From Clostridium pascui (GTDB lineage Bacteria; Bacillota; Clostridia; Clostridiales; Clostridiaceae), in the NCBI RefSeq assembly GCF_016908015.1, contig NZ_JAFBDB010000001.1:496001-560000 (forward strand): 64,000 bases of DNA, in the 5' to 3' direction. A program made the position numbers and the translations under genes. The notes beneath the pieces were generated by a model that worked only from the letters and a program-made list of their open reading frames with translations, did not search any database and was not told the origin of the DNA. Of the stretch, positions 45,663 to 53,442 are shown piece by piece. How positions within the stretch are numbered: the stretch's first letter is position 1; each line of letters opens with the position of its first letter.

Positions 45663-46367
45663 TTGAACAACGTTTCGCTGATACTAGCTTTCTCTGCAGG
45701 GTTATTATCATTTCTTTCGCCATGTGTTCTGCCCCTTGTTCCAGCTTATATAAGTTACATAACGGGTACAAGTATTGGTGATCCTGAAAGTAAAAAATCT
45801 AATATATACGTTCTTTATAAATCTATAGGATTTATTATTGGCTTCTCTATTATATTCATCATAATGGGAGCTTCCATTACTTCAATTGGAAAAGTTTTTA
45901 TAAAGAATCAGTCTATTTTTAGAAAAATATCAGGGGTTTTAATATTTATTTTTGGTTTGCACACTACAGGTATTTTTAAAATCAAGTTATTTTACCGTGA
46001 AAAAAGACTTTTATCTTTTAAAAATACCAGTGGCGCTTTTGGTTCTGTTTTAATGGGTATGGCTTTTGCTGCAGGATGGACTCCATGTGTTGGTCCAATT
46101 TTATCCTCTATTCTTGTTTATGCAAGCAGTATGGAAACTATAAGTAGAGGTATTGTACTGCTAGTTTTTTATTCATTAGGTCTTGCAGTTCCATTTATTT
46201 TAACAGCACTTGCAATTGAAAATTTATCATCAAAAATAAGCAGATTAGGAAAACATTTAAATTTAATTTCTATAATAAGCGGATTACTTATGATTCTAAT
46301 GGGAATCTTAATCTTTACAAATAAAATGGGTATATTAAGTCAATATCTTAATTTCATTAACTTTTAA
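45663..46367 (+). CDS. ccdA: CcdA-type thiol-disulfide transporter
   Basis: A 234-residue CcdA with six hydrophobic helices and the two redox cysteine motifs LSFLSPCVLPLVPAY and AAGWTPCVGPIL. It passes electrons from cytoplasmic thioredoxin to exported thiol proteins. The TTG at 45663 is preferred, with AGAAGGTGAT correctly placed; the ATG at 45645 would put the ribosome site inside the gene. 18 nt before the ResA/TlpA gene. Confidence 0.93.
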   Translation: MNNVSLILAFSAGLLSFLSPCVLPLVPAYISYITGTSIGDPESKKSNIYVLYKSIGFIIGFSIIFIIMGASITSIGKVFIKNQSIFRKISGVLIFIFGLHTTGIFKIKLFYREKRLLSFKNTSGAFGSVLMGMAFAAGWTPCVGPILSSILVYASSMETISRGIVLLVFYSLGLAVPFILTALAIENLSSKISRLGKHLNLISIISGLLMILMGILIFTNKMGILSQYLNFINF

Positions 46368-46385
46368 TGGATAGGAGAAATTTCA

Positions 46386-46973
46386 ATGAAAAAAATAACT
46401 ATAATATTAGTATTATTACTTCTCATAGGTGGTTCAGTATATACGGTATATAACTATAATAAATCTCAAGTTAGTAATCCCAATAATATCATTAATACTG
46501 AAACTAATTCCTCTGATAAAAAACAAAATGACAATTTTAAAAATGAAACTGCTCTGAAAGTATCTAAAACTAAAGCAATGGATTTTAAATTAAAGGACTT
46601 AACTGGAAAAGAGGTTTCATTAAGTGATTATAAAGGTAAAAAGGTGTTTTTAAACTTTTGGGCAACTTGGTGTTCACCTTGCAAGGCTGAAATGCCTGAA
46701 ATGGAAAAACTTTATCAGGAAACAAAGAATTCTGATTTAGTCATATTAGCTGTAAACTTAGATGAAGAAAAAGATACTGTCCAGAAGTTTATTAATAGCA
46801 ACAAATATAACTTTCCAGTGCTATTAGATACAGGTAATATTGTTGCAGGTAAATATGAAGTTGTTTCAATTCCTACATCATTTTTTATTGATGAAGAAGG
46901 AAATATAGTCGATAAACATATTGGTGCTATGACTATAGAAGATATGAAAAATTATATAAATAATATAAAGTAA
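46386..46973 (+). CDS. Membrane-anchored TlpA/ResA-like thioredoxin
   Basis: A 195-residue protein with an N-terminal anchor (ITIILVLLLLIGGSVYTVY), an Asn/Ser-rich linker and a thioredoxin domain (~65-190) with FLNFWATWCSPCKAEMPEM and cis-Pro VVSIPTSFFIDEEG. It takes electrons from CcdA to reduce extracytoplasmic disulfides. Fourth gene of the two-component/CcdA operon. Confidence 0.94.
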   Translation: MKKITIILVLLLLIGGSVYTVYNYNKSQVSNPNNIINTETNSSDKKQNDNFKNETALKVSKTKAMDFKLKDLTGKEVSLSDYKGKKVFLNFWATWCSPCKAEMPEMEKLYQETKNSDLVILAVNLDEEKDTVQKFINSNKYNFPVLLDTGNIVAGKYEVVSIPTSFFIDEEGNIVDKHIGAMTIEDMKNYINNIK

Positions 46974-46987
46974 AATTAGCAAAATTA

Positions 46988-47035
46988 ATAGCACACAAAG
47001 ACTTGATTTGTATCAGTGTTTGTGTGCTATGATTA
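46988..47035 (+). terminator. Intrinsic terminator
   Basis: ATAGCACACAAA / TTTGTGTGCTAT with an ~18-nt loop, followed by GATTATTTGTT. Confidence 0.75.
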
Positions 47036-47185
47036 TTTGTTCTAAAATAATCATATGTATTTATTTTATGTTTAATTTCTTAAAATAACCAATATTGGTA
47101 TATTAAATCAAACTACGTTTTGTTGAATAAAATTTGCAAAATATCTAATAATAATATTGAACATTGAGTAAAGGAGGTAATAGTT

Positions 47186-47353
47186 ATGCCAAAGAATGAA
47201 AGTATAGGATGTATAGTTACTGAATGTAAATTCCATAGCAATGACGGACAGTATTGTGCATTAAATCAAATTAAAGTTACAAAGCACAACGGTGAAGCTA
47301 ATAAAGTTGAACATACTGATTGTGGAAGCTTTGAAGCTAAAAATAATATCTAA
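47186..47353 (+). CDS. DUF1540 small cysteine-rich protein
   Basis: A 55-residue protein with AAAGGAGG before its ATG. It contains IGCIVTECKFHSNDGQYCALNQI and HTDCGSFEAK, the four-cysteine DUF1540 pattern (C-x4-C...C...C), probably a metal-binding knuckle. Such genes are common in spore formers. Too short for most automatic callers. Own terminator follows. Confidence 0.85.
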   Translation: MPKNESIGCIVTECKFHSNDGQYCALNQIKVTKHNGEANKVEHTDCGSFEAKNNI

Positions 47354-47361
47354 AAAGTAGA

Positions 47362-47438
47362 AGTAGTCTGTGTACTCTGAAATAGGGATATGATAAAATA
47401 TATTTCTTAGGAGTTTACACAGACTATTATACTATTTT
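47362..47438 (+). terminator. Intrinsic terminator
   Basis: AGTAGTCTGTGTA / TTACACAGACTATT with a long A/T-rich loop, followed by ATTTTTA. Confidence 0.75.
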
Positions 47439-47481
47439 TACATACTTATAACTCCTTAATTTTTGTATAACGAGGTATATT

Positions 47482-48504
47482 ATGAAAAGCAGTAAATTTT
47501 CAATACAAGAGTATTTAATCAATGTTCTTAATTTCATGGGACAAGGACTTTTTGCTTCTCTTATTATAGGTTTAATACTTAAACAAGTTGGAGAAAAATT
47601 AGGACTTCCTTTACTAATCCAATTTGGAAAAGTTGCTCAACTTATGATGGGCCCTGCCATTGGCGCGGCTGTAGCTTATGGAGTAAAAGCTCCTATTTTA
47701 GCTATATTTTCTTCTATTATTACTGGAGCACTTGGTGCACAAACTCTTAAATTAACAAACTTAGGTACATATTCTATAAATGTAGGTGAACCTGTAGGAG
47801 CTTTATTTGCAGCACTTATTGGGGCTGAATTTGGGAAACTTATTCATGATAAAACAAAGTTAAATATAATCTTAGTCCCTGCAACAACTATTATTACTGG
47901 AGGCCTTATTAGTACTTTTATAAGTCCTTTTATGTCATCCTTAATGAGCTCACTTGGATATATGATTAACTATGCAACGGAACTTCAACCAGTTCCAATG
48001 GGAATTTTGGTTTCTACAATAATGGGAATGGTATTGACTCTTCCAATTAGTAGTGCTGCACTTGCAATTTCTCTAAAACTTGATGGCTTGGCTGCTGGTG
48101 CAGCTACAGTTGGCTGCTGTGCTCAAATGATCGGATTTGCCATTTCAAGCTATAGAGAAAATAAATTGGGTGGATTAATTGCTCAAGGTCTTGGCACATC
48201 CATGCTTCAAGTTCCAAACATCATTAAAAATCCTCTTATATGGATACCTCCTACTTTAACAAGCGCAATACTTGGTCCCATTGCTTCTTCAATATTTAAA
48301 ATGAGAAATAATTCAATGGGTGCTGGCATGGGAACTAGTGGATTGGTGGGTCAATTTGCAACTATAGAAGTTATGGGGATAAACTCTTTATGGTTAATAC
48401 TTATTATGCATATAGTTGTTCCTGCAGTTATGAGTTTACTTATTTCAGAGTTTATGCGTAAAAAAGGATTGATTAAGTATGGTGATATGAAGTTAGATTT
48501 GTAA
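47482..48504 (+). CDS. PTS EIIC-like membrane transporter
   Basis: A 340-residue polytopic protein of the PTS_EIIC_2 family: NFMGQGLFASLIIGLILKQVG, LMMGPAIGAAVAYGVKAP, NVGEPVGALFAALIGAEFGK, LPISSAALAISLKLDGLAAGAATVGCCAQMIGFA and NNSMGAGMGTSGLVGQFAT. No IIA or IIB is nearby, so phosphotransfer is unproven and the substrate unknown. Single-gene unit. Confidence 0.85.
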   Translation: MKSSKFSIQEYLINVLNFMGQGLFASLIIGLILKQVGEKLGLPLLIQFGKVAQLMMGPAIGAAVAYGVKAPILAIFSSIITGALGAQTLKLTNLGTYSINVGEPVGALFAALIGAEFGKLIHDKTKLNIILVPATTIITGGLISTFISPFMSSLMSSLGYMINYATELQPVPMGILVSTIMGMVLTLPISSAALAISLKLDGLAAGAATVGCCAQMIGFAISSYRENKLGGLIAQGLGTSMLQVPNIIKNPLIWIPPTLTSAILGPIASSIFKMRNNSMGAGMGTSGLVGQFATIEVMGINSLWLILIMHIVVPAVMSLLISEFMRKKGLIKYGDMKLDL

Positions 48505-48559
48505 CATTATAGTTAGCTTCATGTATTTGTATAAGGTCAGCTCTATTATATAAAACACA

Positions 48560-48597
48560 AAAGGAGTCTTAGCTTTTTACAACTAAGACTCTCTTAT
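48560..48597. terminator. Bidirectional intrinsic terminator
   Basis: AAGGAGTCTTAG / CTAAGACTCTCTT followed by ATTTTATT, between the convergent PTS-like and small membrane protein genes. Confidence 0.8.
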
Positions 48598-48598
48598 T

Positions 48599-48883
48599 TT
48601 ATTCTATAAATTTATTCAATTTATCATTTTCGGTATTTTTATTATCACAACAACTTCCCTTTTTATTACCACGCATCATCATTACCATCATTCCAACCAT
48701 CATCAATGGACATATAAATGGCGCAATTATTGCAAGCAATCCAGCTGCACCTGGGCTAAATTTTGTTATAAATGGCAGTAATCCTATAATAACTATTGGC
48801 AAACCACAGCAAAGAATCATGTGCAGTATGTGTTTTAACATACTATGTTTTTGATTTCCTCCATTATCTCCATGACATTTCAT
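48599..48883 (-). CDS. Small Cys/Met-rich membrane protein
   Basis: A 94-residue protein: N-terminal KCHGDNGGNQKHSMLKH, two membrane helices (ILHMILCCGLPIVIIGLLPFI and GLLAIIAPFICPLMMVGMMVMMM), and a GSCCDNKN tail. The Cys, His and Met content suggests metal or thiol binding. TTGGAGGGG precedes its ATG. A copy of the 36-nt regulatory promoter lies 55-90 nt upstream (48938-48973). Unknown family. Confidence 0.7.
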   Translation of the reverse strand: MKCHGDNGGNQKHSMLKHILHMILCCGLPIVIIGLLPFITKFSPGAAGLLAIIAPFICPLMMVGMMVMMMRGNKKGSCCDNKNTENDKLNKFIE

Positions 48884-48937
48884 AATTACCCCTCCAATAT
48901 ACTTTTAATAATTTTAAAGTATTTATATTATGATTAC

Positions 48938-48973
48938 ATTTTATGTTATTTATATAAAGAACATATGAAGAAA
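48938..48973 (-). promoter_or_regulatory. 36-nt regulated promoter, copy G
   Basis: Minus strand: TTTCTTCATA TGTTCTTTAT, 10 nt, TAAAAT. Two TTCTT(C/T)-type repeats 11 bp apart with the -10 box at the fixed distance. Back-to-back with copy A. Confidence 0.7.
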
Positions 48974-48994
48974 ACCATATTTTTATATATTATA

Positions 48995-49030
48995 TTTCTT
49001 CACAATTCCACCATAATTGATTTATATAAT
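48995..49030 (+). promoter_or_regulatory. 36-nt regulated promoter, copy A
   Basis: TTTCTTCACA ATTCCACCAT, 10 nt, TATAAT, 38 nt before the SHOCT gene start. Separated from copy G by 21 bp. Confidence 0.8.
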
Positions 49031-49067
49031 TAACATATGAAATTAATATTAAAGGAGGACTTTATAT

Positions 49068-49319
49068 ATGTTTTGTGGTGGTTTTGGAGGATATGGTATT
49101 GGTTCTTCAGGTACTATAGGACTTGGATGGATGCTATTATCTATGGGATTTAGATTGATAATATTCGTTGGTATGATAGTACTGATTTTTAAACTTTTTA
49201 AAAGTTATAACAATAAGTCAAGTAATGCAATAAAAATACTCAATGAAAAGTTTGCTAATGGAGAAATTAGTGAAGAAGAATACTTGAAAAGAAGAACAAT
49301 ACTTTCACAAAAGAACTAG
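49068..49319 (+). CDS. Small membrane SHOCT-domain protein
   Basis: An 83-residue protein: Gly-rich N-terminus (FCGGFGGYGIGSSG), one membrane helix (FRLIIFVGMIVLIFKLF), and a SHOCT-like C-terminal helix pair (AIKILNEKFANGEISEEEYLKRRTIL). AAAGGAGG lies upstream. SHOCT modules are short oligomerisation or interaction motifs. Driven by copy A; the 55134 gene is a close relative with the same promoter type. Confidence 0.85.
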   Translation: MFCGGFGGYGIGSSGTIGLGWMLLSMGFRLIIFVGMIVLIFKLFKSYNNKSSNAIKILNEKFANGEISEEEYLKRRTILSQKN

Positions 49320-49345
49320 GGAGTTTAACTCTCTAGTTCTTTTAT
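49309..49345 (+). terminator. Intrinsic terminator
   Basis: AAGAACTAG…CTAGTTCTT with inner GAG/CTC, followed by TTTATTG; overlaps the SHOCT gene stop. Confidence 0.85.
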
Positions 49346-49367
49346 TGAAATTTTTTATTTATTCTTT

Positions 49368-50600
49368 TTATTGTATAACCCTTCTTGCAGTAATATAATC
49401 TGACCTATCATAAGGCGATATTTTAACTACATCCCCTGTTCTTGGAGCATGAATATACATACCATTCCCAACGTATATTCCCATATGCGTTGGACTTCCT
49501 CCCTTTCCATAGAAAACTAAATCTCCAGGCTGAAGTTCACTTCTTGAAACGGCATAACCATTTTTAATTTGATCATAAGTAGTTCTTCCAACAGTTATTC
49601 CAAAATGCCTGTACACATATTGGGTAAACCCAGAACAATCAAAACCTGCTGGTGTTGTACCTCCCCATAAGTAAGGTGTTCCTAAAAAATTAGAAGCATA
49701 GGCCACTACTGCATTACCAGATACTGATGTATTTCCTCTAGAAGGTGCATTTGTTGATGTTTCAGTAGGTTTTTCAGAAGCAGATATAACTTCTCTAGAA
49801 GCTGTATCTGCTGGTGTTGAATTTGTTACTGTTTCGGTTTGTTTTTTAGAAACAGATACTGACTCCCTAGAAGCTGTATATGTTTGTGTTGAATTTCTCA
49901 TTGCATCAATTTGTATTAATGTTTGATTTATCCTTGCTTGTGTTTCATTCACTGCTGAAGCATATAATTTCTCTTGTTTCTTTGCTTCTTCAATTAACTT
50001 ACTTTGCTTACTTTTATCCTTTTCAAGTTTATTCATCTTTTCATTATTATCGTTATTTAGAGATACTAACTTATTGTTTTGCTTATTTAATTCTTCTTTA
50101 TTATTATTTAATTGTTCCTGTTTCAATTTAATGCTTTCAGTAATTTTTTTATCTAAGTTTATAATACCCTTTAAAGTTTCTATTCTTGAGAAAAAATCAC
50201 TAAAATCTTTTGCTTCAAGCAGTACATCTAAGTAGCTGCTTGATCCTTTTACATAAATTACCCTTACTCTTTTATTAAATAATTCTTTTTCCTTTTTTAT
50301 ATCTTCTTCTGTTTGTTTCAGTTCCTGCTCTGTGATTTTAATATTTTCCTGTATTTTACTCATTTGTTTCTTATTTTCTTGCATTTTATCCATTACTTCT
50401 TCAATTTGATTGTCTAAGTTCTCTATATTTTGTTCTATTTCAAATCTTTTATCTTGTGCCTTTTTAAACGCATTTTTATCCGTCTGCAGCTGGTTTCTTT
50501 GCCTATTGATTTGTTCAGATGTTGGTGCTGCAAGAACCGGTTTATGTAAAGTAAATGCCATTCCAAGCATTAGCATTAAGCATATTAATCTCTTTTTCAT
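49368..50600 (-). CDS. Secreted NlpC/P60 peptidoglycan endopeptidase
   Basis: About 410 residues. Signal peptide KKRLICLMLMLGMAFTLHKPVLA, coiled coil (~30-230, PcsB-like: VRVIYVKGSSSYLDVLLEAKDFSDFFSRI), a Ser/Thr linker with an imperfect duplicated ~24-residue unit, and a C-terminal NlpC/P60 domain with YLWGGTTPAGFDCSGFTQYVY (catalytic Cys) and SPTHMGIYVGNGMYIH (His). It cuts cell-wall peptides. Start 50600 follows GGAGG; an upstream ATG at 50633 lacks a site. It lies 35 nt after the FeoB-associated gene, likely sharing copy H. Confidence 0.92.
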   Translation of the reverse strand: MKKRLICLMLMLGMAFTLHKPVLAAPTSEQINRQRNQLQTDKNAFKKAQDKRFEIEQNIENLDNQIEEVMDKMQENKKQMSKIQENIKITEQELKQTEEDIKKEKELFNKRVRVIYVKGSSSYLDVLLEAKDFSDFFSRIETLKGIINLDKKITESIKLKQEQLNNNKEELNKQNNKLVSLNNDNNEKMNKLEKDKSKQSKLIEEAKKQEKLYASAVNETQARINQTLIQIDAMRNSTQTYTASRESVSVSKKQTETVTNSTPADTASREVISASEKPTETSTNAPSRGNTSVSGNAVVAYASNFLGTPYLWGGTTPAGFDCSGFTQYVYRHFGITVGRTTYDQIKNGYAVSRSELQPGDLVFYGKGGSPTHMGIYVGNGMYIHAPRTGDVVKISPYDRSDYITARRVIQ

Positions 50601-50635
50601 CGTCTTCCTCCAAGCTGAAATATACAAGTACAATA

Positions 50636-50770
50636 TTATTTTTTAATCGTTCCTTTTGATTCACTACAACCACCACAGCCGCATCCGCCTGAAACTTTAC
50701 CTTTAAACTTACTATATATTGTGTAAATCGCAAAAACTACTACTATGGAAGCAACTAGTATTTCAATCAT
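50636..50770 (-). CDS. FeoB-associated Cys-rich membrane protein-like
   Basis: A 44-residue protein: one membrane helix (IEILVASIVVVFAIYTIY) followed by KFKGKVSGGCGCGGCSE and a basic tail. This is the layout of the FeoB-associated Cys-rich family. No feoB is nearby. GGAGGTG precedes ATG 50770, and copy H lies ~47 nt upstream. The Cys cluster suggests metal binding. Confidence 0.8.
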   Translation of the reverse strand: MIEILVASIVVVFAIYTIYSKFKGKVSGGCGCGGCSESKGTIKK

Positions 50771-50816
50771 ATGGTTATTCACCTCCTCCATTATTTGTTA
50801 TAATTATGTGCTCTAA

Positions 50817-50852
50817 ATTATATAAATTTTTTATGTAGTCCGTATGAAGATG
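50817..50852 (-). promoter_or_regulatory. 36-nt regulated promoter, copy H
   Basis: Minus strand: CATCTTCATA CGGACTACAT, 10 nt, TATAAT. An extra TTTTTCTTCA repeat lies directly upstream. Back-to-back with copy B, 33 bp apart. Confidence 0.8.
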
Positions 50853-50885
50853 AAGAAAAAAATCATAAGCAGTATTACTTTTGTA

Positions 50886-50921
50886 TTTCTACACAATTCC
50901 TTCATAATCAATTTATATAAT
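50886..50921 (+). promoter_or_regulatory. 36-nt regulated promoter, copy B
   Basis: TTTCTACACA ATTCCTTCAT, 10 nt, TATAAT, ~125 nt before the response regulator start at 51046. Indicates autoregulation. Confidence 0.8.
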
Positions 50922-51045
50922 TTGCTGTGGAAGTCTATACTAAAAGAAAAGTCATACCATCAAATACTAGGAAACTATACATCCTAGTGTTTTAGATATA
51001 TAAAATGTAATAAAATTATATTTATAATTTTTAGAGGTGATAAAC

Positions 51046-51765
51046 ATGAATAATGATGAATTTAAAATACTAGTTGTAGATGATGAAGAAAATATATTGA
51101 ATGTAGTTAAAGCTTATCTAGAAAAGGATGGATTTAGGGTAGTTACTGCAATAGACGGTGAGGCAGCTCTTAATATATTTAATATGGAGATAATTCATCT
51201 TCTAGTTTTAGATTTAATGCTTCCTAAGTTATCTGGTGAGGAAGTATGTAGTAAAATAAGAGCTGCCTCTACTGTGCCTATCATAATGCTTACTGCTAAG
51301 GCGGATGAAGATGAAAGAATAGAAGGAATATCTATCGGTGCAGATGATTACTTAACCAAACCTTTTAGTGCTCGTGAGTTAGTAGTGAGGGTAAGAGCTT
51401 TACTTAGAAGATCTTACAAAGATTCACTCCCTCTTGCTGATATTTTAAACTTTAATAATGGAGATTTAGAAGTTGATATTAAAAAGATGATCATTAAAAA
51501 GCAAGGAGATGTTGTAAGTCTAACAACAAATGAATTTAAAATATTGAAAGTATTACTTGCAAATCCAGAAACAGTATTCTCAAGAGAACACTTAGTAGAA
51601 AAAGCTTTCGGAATTGACTATGAAGGCTATGATAGAACAATAGATACTCATATCAAAAACATTCGACATAAAATAGAGGATAATCCTAAAGAGCCAAAAT
51701 ATATAATAACTATTTACGGAATGGGCTATAAGTTTATCCCGAGTTTTACTGAGGTGAAAAGATGA
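51046..51765 (+). CDS. OmpR/PhoB-family response regulator (candidate regulon master)
   Basis: A 239-residue regulator: receiver with ILVVDDEEN, phospho-Asp in LLVLDLMLPKLSG, TAKADEDERIEG and DDYLTKPFSARELVVRVRALLRR; winged HTH with LTTNEFKILKVLLANPETVFSREHLVEKAFG and YDRTIDTHIKNIRHKIED. ATG 51046 follows AGAGGTGAT; the GTG at 51037 is inside that site. Overlaps the kinase by 4 nt. Preceded by copy B, so it probably binds the repeated 36-nt element. Confidence 0.95.
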   Translation: MNNDEFKILVVDDEENILNVVKAYLEKDGFRVVTAIDGEAALNIFNMEIIHLLVLDLMLPKLSGEEVCSKIRAASTVPIIMLTAKADEDERIEGISIGADDYLTKPFSARELVVRVRALLRRSYKDSLPLADILNFNNGDLEVDIKKMIIKKQGDVVSLTTNEFKILKVLLANPETVFSREHLVEKAFGIDYEGYDRTIDTHIKNIRHKIEDNPKEPKYIITIYGMGYKFIPSFTEVKR

Positions 51766-53165
51766 AACTCTCTTTAATGAAGAAACTTTCCTTAGGATTT
51801 CTTTTAGCAGTACTAGGATCTATTATTTTAACGAGTCTTATATCAAATTATGCAGTAGGAAAAGAATTTCAAAAGTATTTAGTTGATGAACATAAAGTAA
51901 AAATAGATAATATAATAACCATTGTTGAGGACTTATATAATGAGCAAAATAGTTTTACAAATATAAATGAATCAGAACTACAAAGATATGCAGAGATGCA
52001 GGAATTGTATATTGAAATAAAAGACTCAGTTAACAATACTGTATATTCTTCAGGTAGTGCTCATTTGTATCATAAAAGCATGATGCAAAATATGATGGGT
52101 TCTAATATGCATAATTTTTCAGGAATGAATACTGGTGAATATACTGAAAATAAATACACCTTGCTTTCTAATAATAAGAAGGACATCGGTACGATAACCG
52201 TTGGTTACTTTGGAACTTCATATCTATCTTCTGGTTCTGTTACTTTTATAAACACGTTAAATAATTCTTTTATTATTGCTGCTTTTATAGCTCTAATTTT
52301 TGGATTTATAATTAGCATAATTATATCTAGGCAGCTTTCTAAACCTTTGCTTAAAATAACTAAAACAGCAAATGAGATGCGAGCTGGAAATCTTGAATCT
52401 CGAGCTTTCATCAAGACAAATACTAAGGAGTTGGATGAACTTTTGAATTCAATAAATTATTTAGCAGAATCGCTAAGTAAGCAAGATATGCTCAGAAAAA
52501 GATTAACATCAGACATGTCTCATGAATTAAGAACACCACTTACTACATTAAAAACCTATGTTGAAGCGTTTATTGATGGCATATGGGAACCTACTACTGA
52601 AAGGCTTGAAGTCTTCTATGAAGAAATTCAAAGATTAATAAAACTTGTAGATAATCTTCGTAATTTAGCTAAACTTGAGCAGGTAGATCTTAACTTAAAT
52701 AAGAGTAATATTAATTTATCAAATGAATTAGAAAAAATTTTAGATACTTTTAAGCCTCTATATATAAAAAAAGATTATAAATTAGTTTCCAATATGTCTC
52801 CTGATGTAAAAGTAACTATGGATAAAGATAAGTTTAAGCAAATAGTAAATAACCTTCTTTTAAATGCTTATAATCATTTAAATCCTAATGGAGCAGTTGA
52901 GGTAACGTTAAAGAAAGAAAAACAAAATATTATCATAAAAGTTATTGATAATGGTATAGGTATTCCTGAAAAAGACTTGCCTTATATATTTGAGAGGTTT
53001 TATAGAAGTGATTTATCCCGCACTAAAAATACAGGAGGTTCAGGTATAGGACTTACAATTACAAAATCCTTTGTTGAAGCTCATGGTGGGAAAATATATG
53101 TTGAAAGTAAGTTGGATGAAGGAACTACTTTTACTATTGAGTTTCCCAATATTTTATCTTCTTAA
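51762..53165 (+). CDS. Sensor histidine kinase with Met/His-rich sensor loop
   Basis: A 467-residue kinase: TM1 ~9-30; extracytoplasmic domain ~31-160; TM2 ~168-190; HAMP; phospho-His in LTSDMSHELRTPLTTLKTY; HATPase with NNLLLNAYNHL, VIDNGIGIPEKDL and SGIGLTITKSFVEAHGG. The sensor loop contains H101, H104, M107, M108, M111, M112, M116, H117 and M122 (HKSMMQNMMGSNMHNFSGM), a cluster typical of Cu(I)/Ag(I) sites. Partner of the upstream regulator. The partial kinase at 63293 is a paralogue. Confidence 0.94.
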   Translation: MKLSLMKKLSLGFLLAVLGSIILTSLISNYAVGKEFQKYLVDEHKVKIDNIITIVEDLYNEQNSFTNINESELQRYAEMQELYIEIKDSVNNTVYSSGSAHLYHKSMMQNMMGSNMHNFSGMNTGEYTENKYTLLSNNKKDIGTITVGYFGTSYLSSGSVTFINTLNNSFIIAAFIALIFGFIISIIISRQLSKPLLKITKTANEMRAGNLESRAFIKTNTKELDELLNSINYLAESLSKQDMLRKRLTSDMSHELRTPLTTLKTYVEAFIDGIWEPTTERLEVFYEEIQRLIKLVDNLRNLAKLEQVDLNLNKSNINLSNELEKILDTFKPLYIKKDYKLVSNMSPDVKVTMDKDKFKQIVNNLLLNAYNHLNPNGAVEVTLKKEKQNIIIKVIDNGIGIPEKDLPYIFERFYRSDLSRTKNTGGSGIGLTITKSFVEAHGGKIYVESKLDEGTTFTIEFPNILSS

Positions 53166-53170
53166 AAAAA

Positions 53171-53207
53171 TAAGCCTGATAATTAAATAGTCAGGCTTAC
53201 TTTTTTT
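53171..53207. terminator. Bidirectional intrinsic terminator
   Basis: TAAGCCTGA / TCAGGCTTA with a 12-nt loop, seven A before and seven T after. Confidence 0.88.
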
Positions 53208-53230
53208 ATATTCTCACTATTATTACATGT

Positions 53231-53296
53231 TTACCATTCTTCTACACTCATTGTCACATTGTCTGCACAAGTCTGGCAATGCTCATCTTTAAACAT
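53231..53296 (-). CDS. Possible 21-residue CxxC microprotein
   Basis: ATG at 53296 lies 4 nt after AAGGAGTG. It encodes a 21-residue peptide with CQTCADN in the middle and SVEEW at the end. It has a strong ribosome site and a downstream terminator at 53171-53207. The length is too short for a statistical case, so this is a candidate only. Confidence 0.45.
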   Translation of the reverse strand: MFKDEHCQTCADNVTMSVEEW

Positions 53297-53364
53297 TTCA
53301 CACTCCTTAAAATAAATTTTATTTCGATACTTATTATCTACTTTACTCTTAAATTATTATGCCA

Positions 53365-53400
53365 ATTTTTCACACTATCTTCATATTCATTTTTTATAAT
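53365..53400 (+). promoter_or_regulatory. 36-nt regulated promoter, copy F
   Basis: ATTTTTCACA CTATCTTCAT, 10 nt, TATAAT, ~43 nt before the gene at 53443. Confidence 0.75.
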
Positions 53401-53442
53401 GGTAAATGTACATAAGAAAATTTTATACATGGGGGTCATAAA

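Noticed and set aside
50542-50733. 63-residue minus-strand frame overlapping the P60 and FeoB-associated genes
   Set aside because: It overlaps two well-supported genes in another frame and has no ribosome site.
53425-53440. CsoR-like half-site (ATGGGGGTC) before the 53443 gene
   Set aside because: No opposite arm; it is better explained as the Shine-Dalgarno region.
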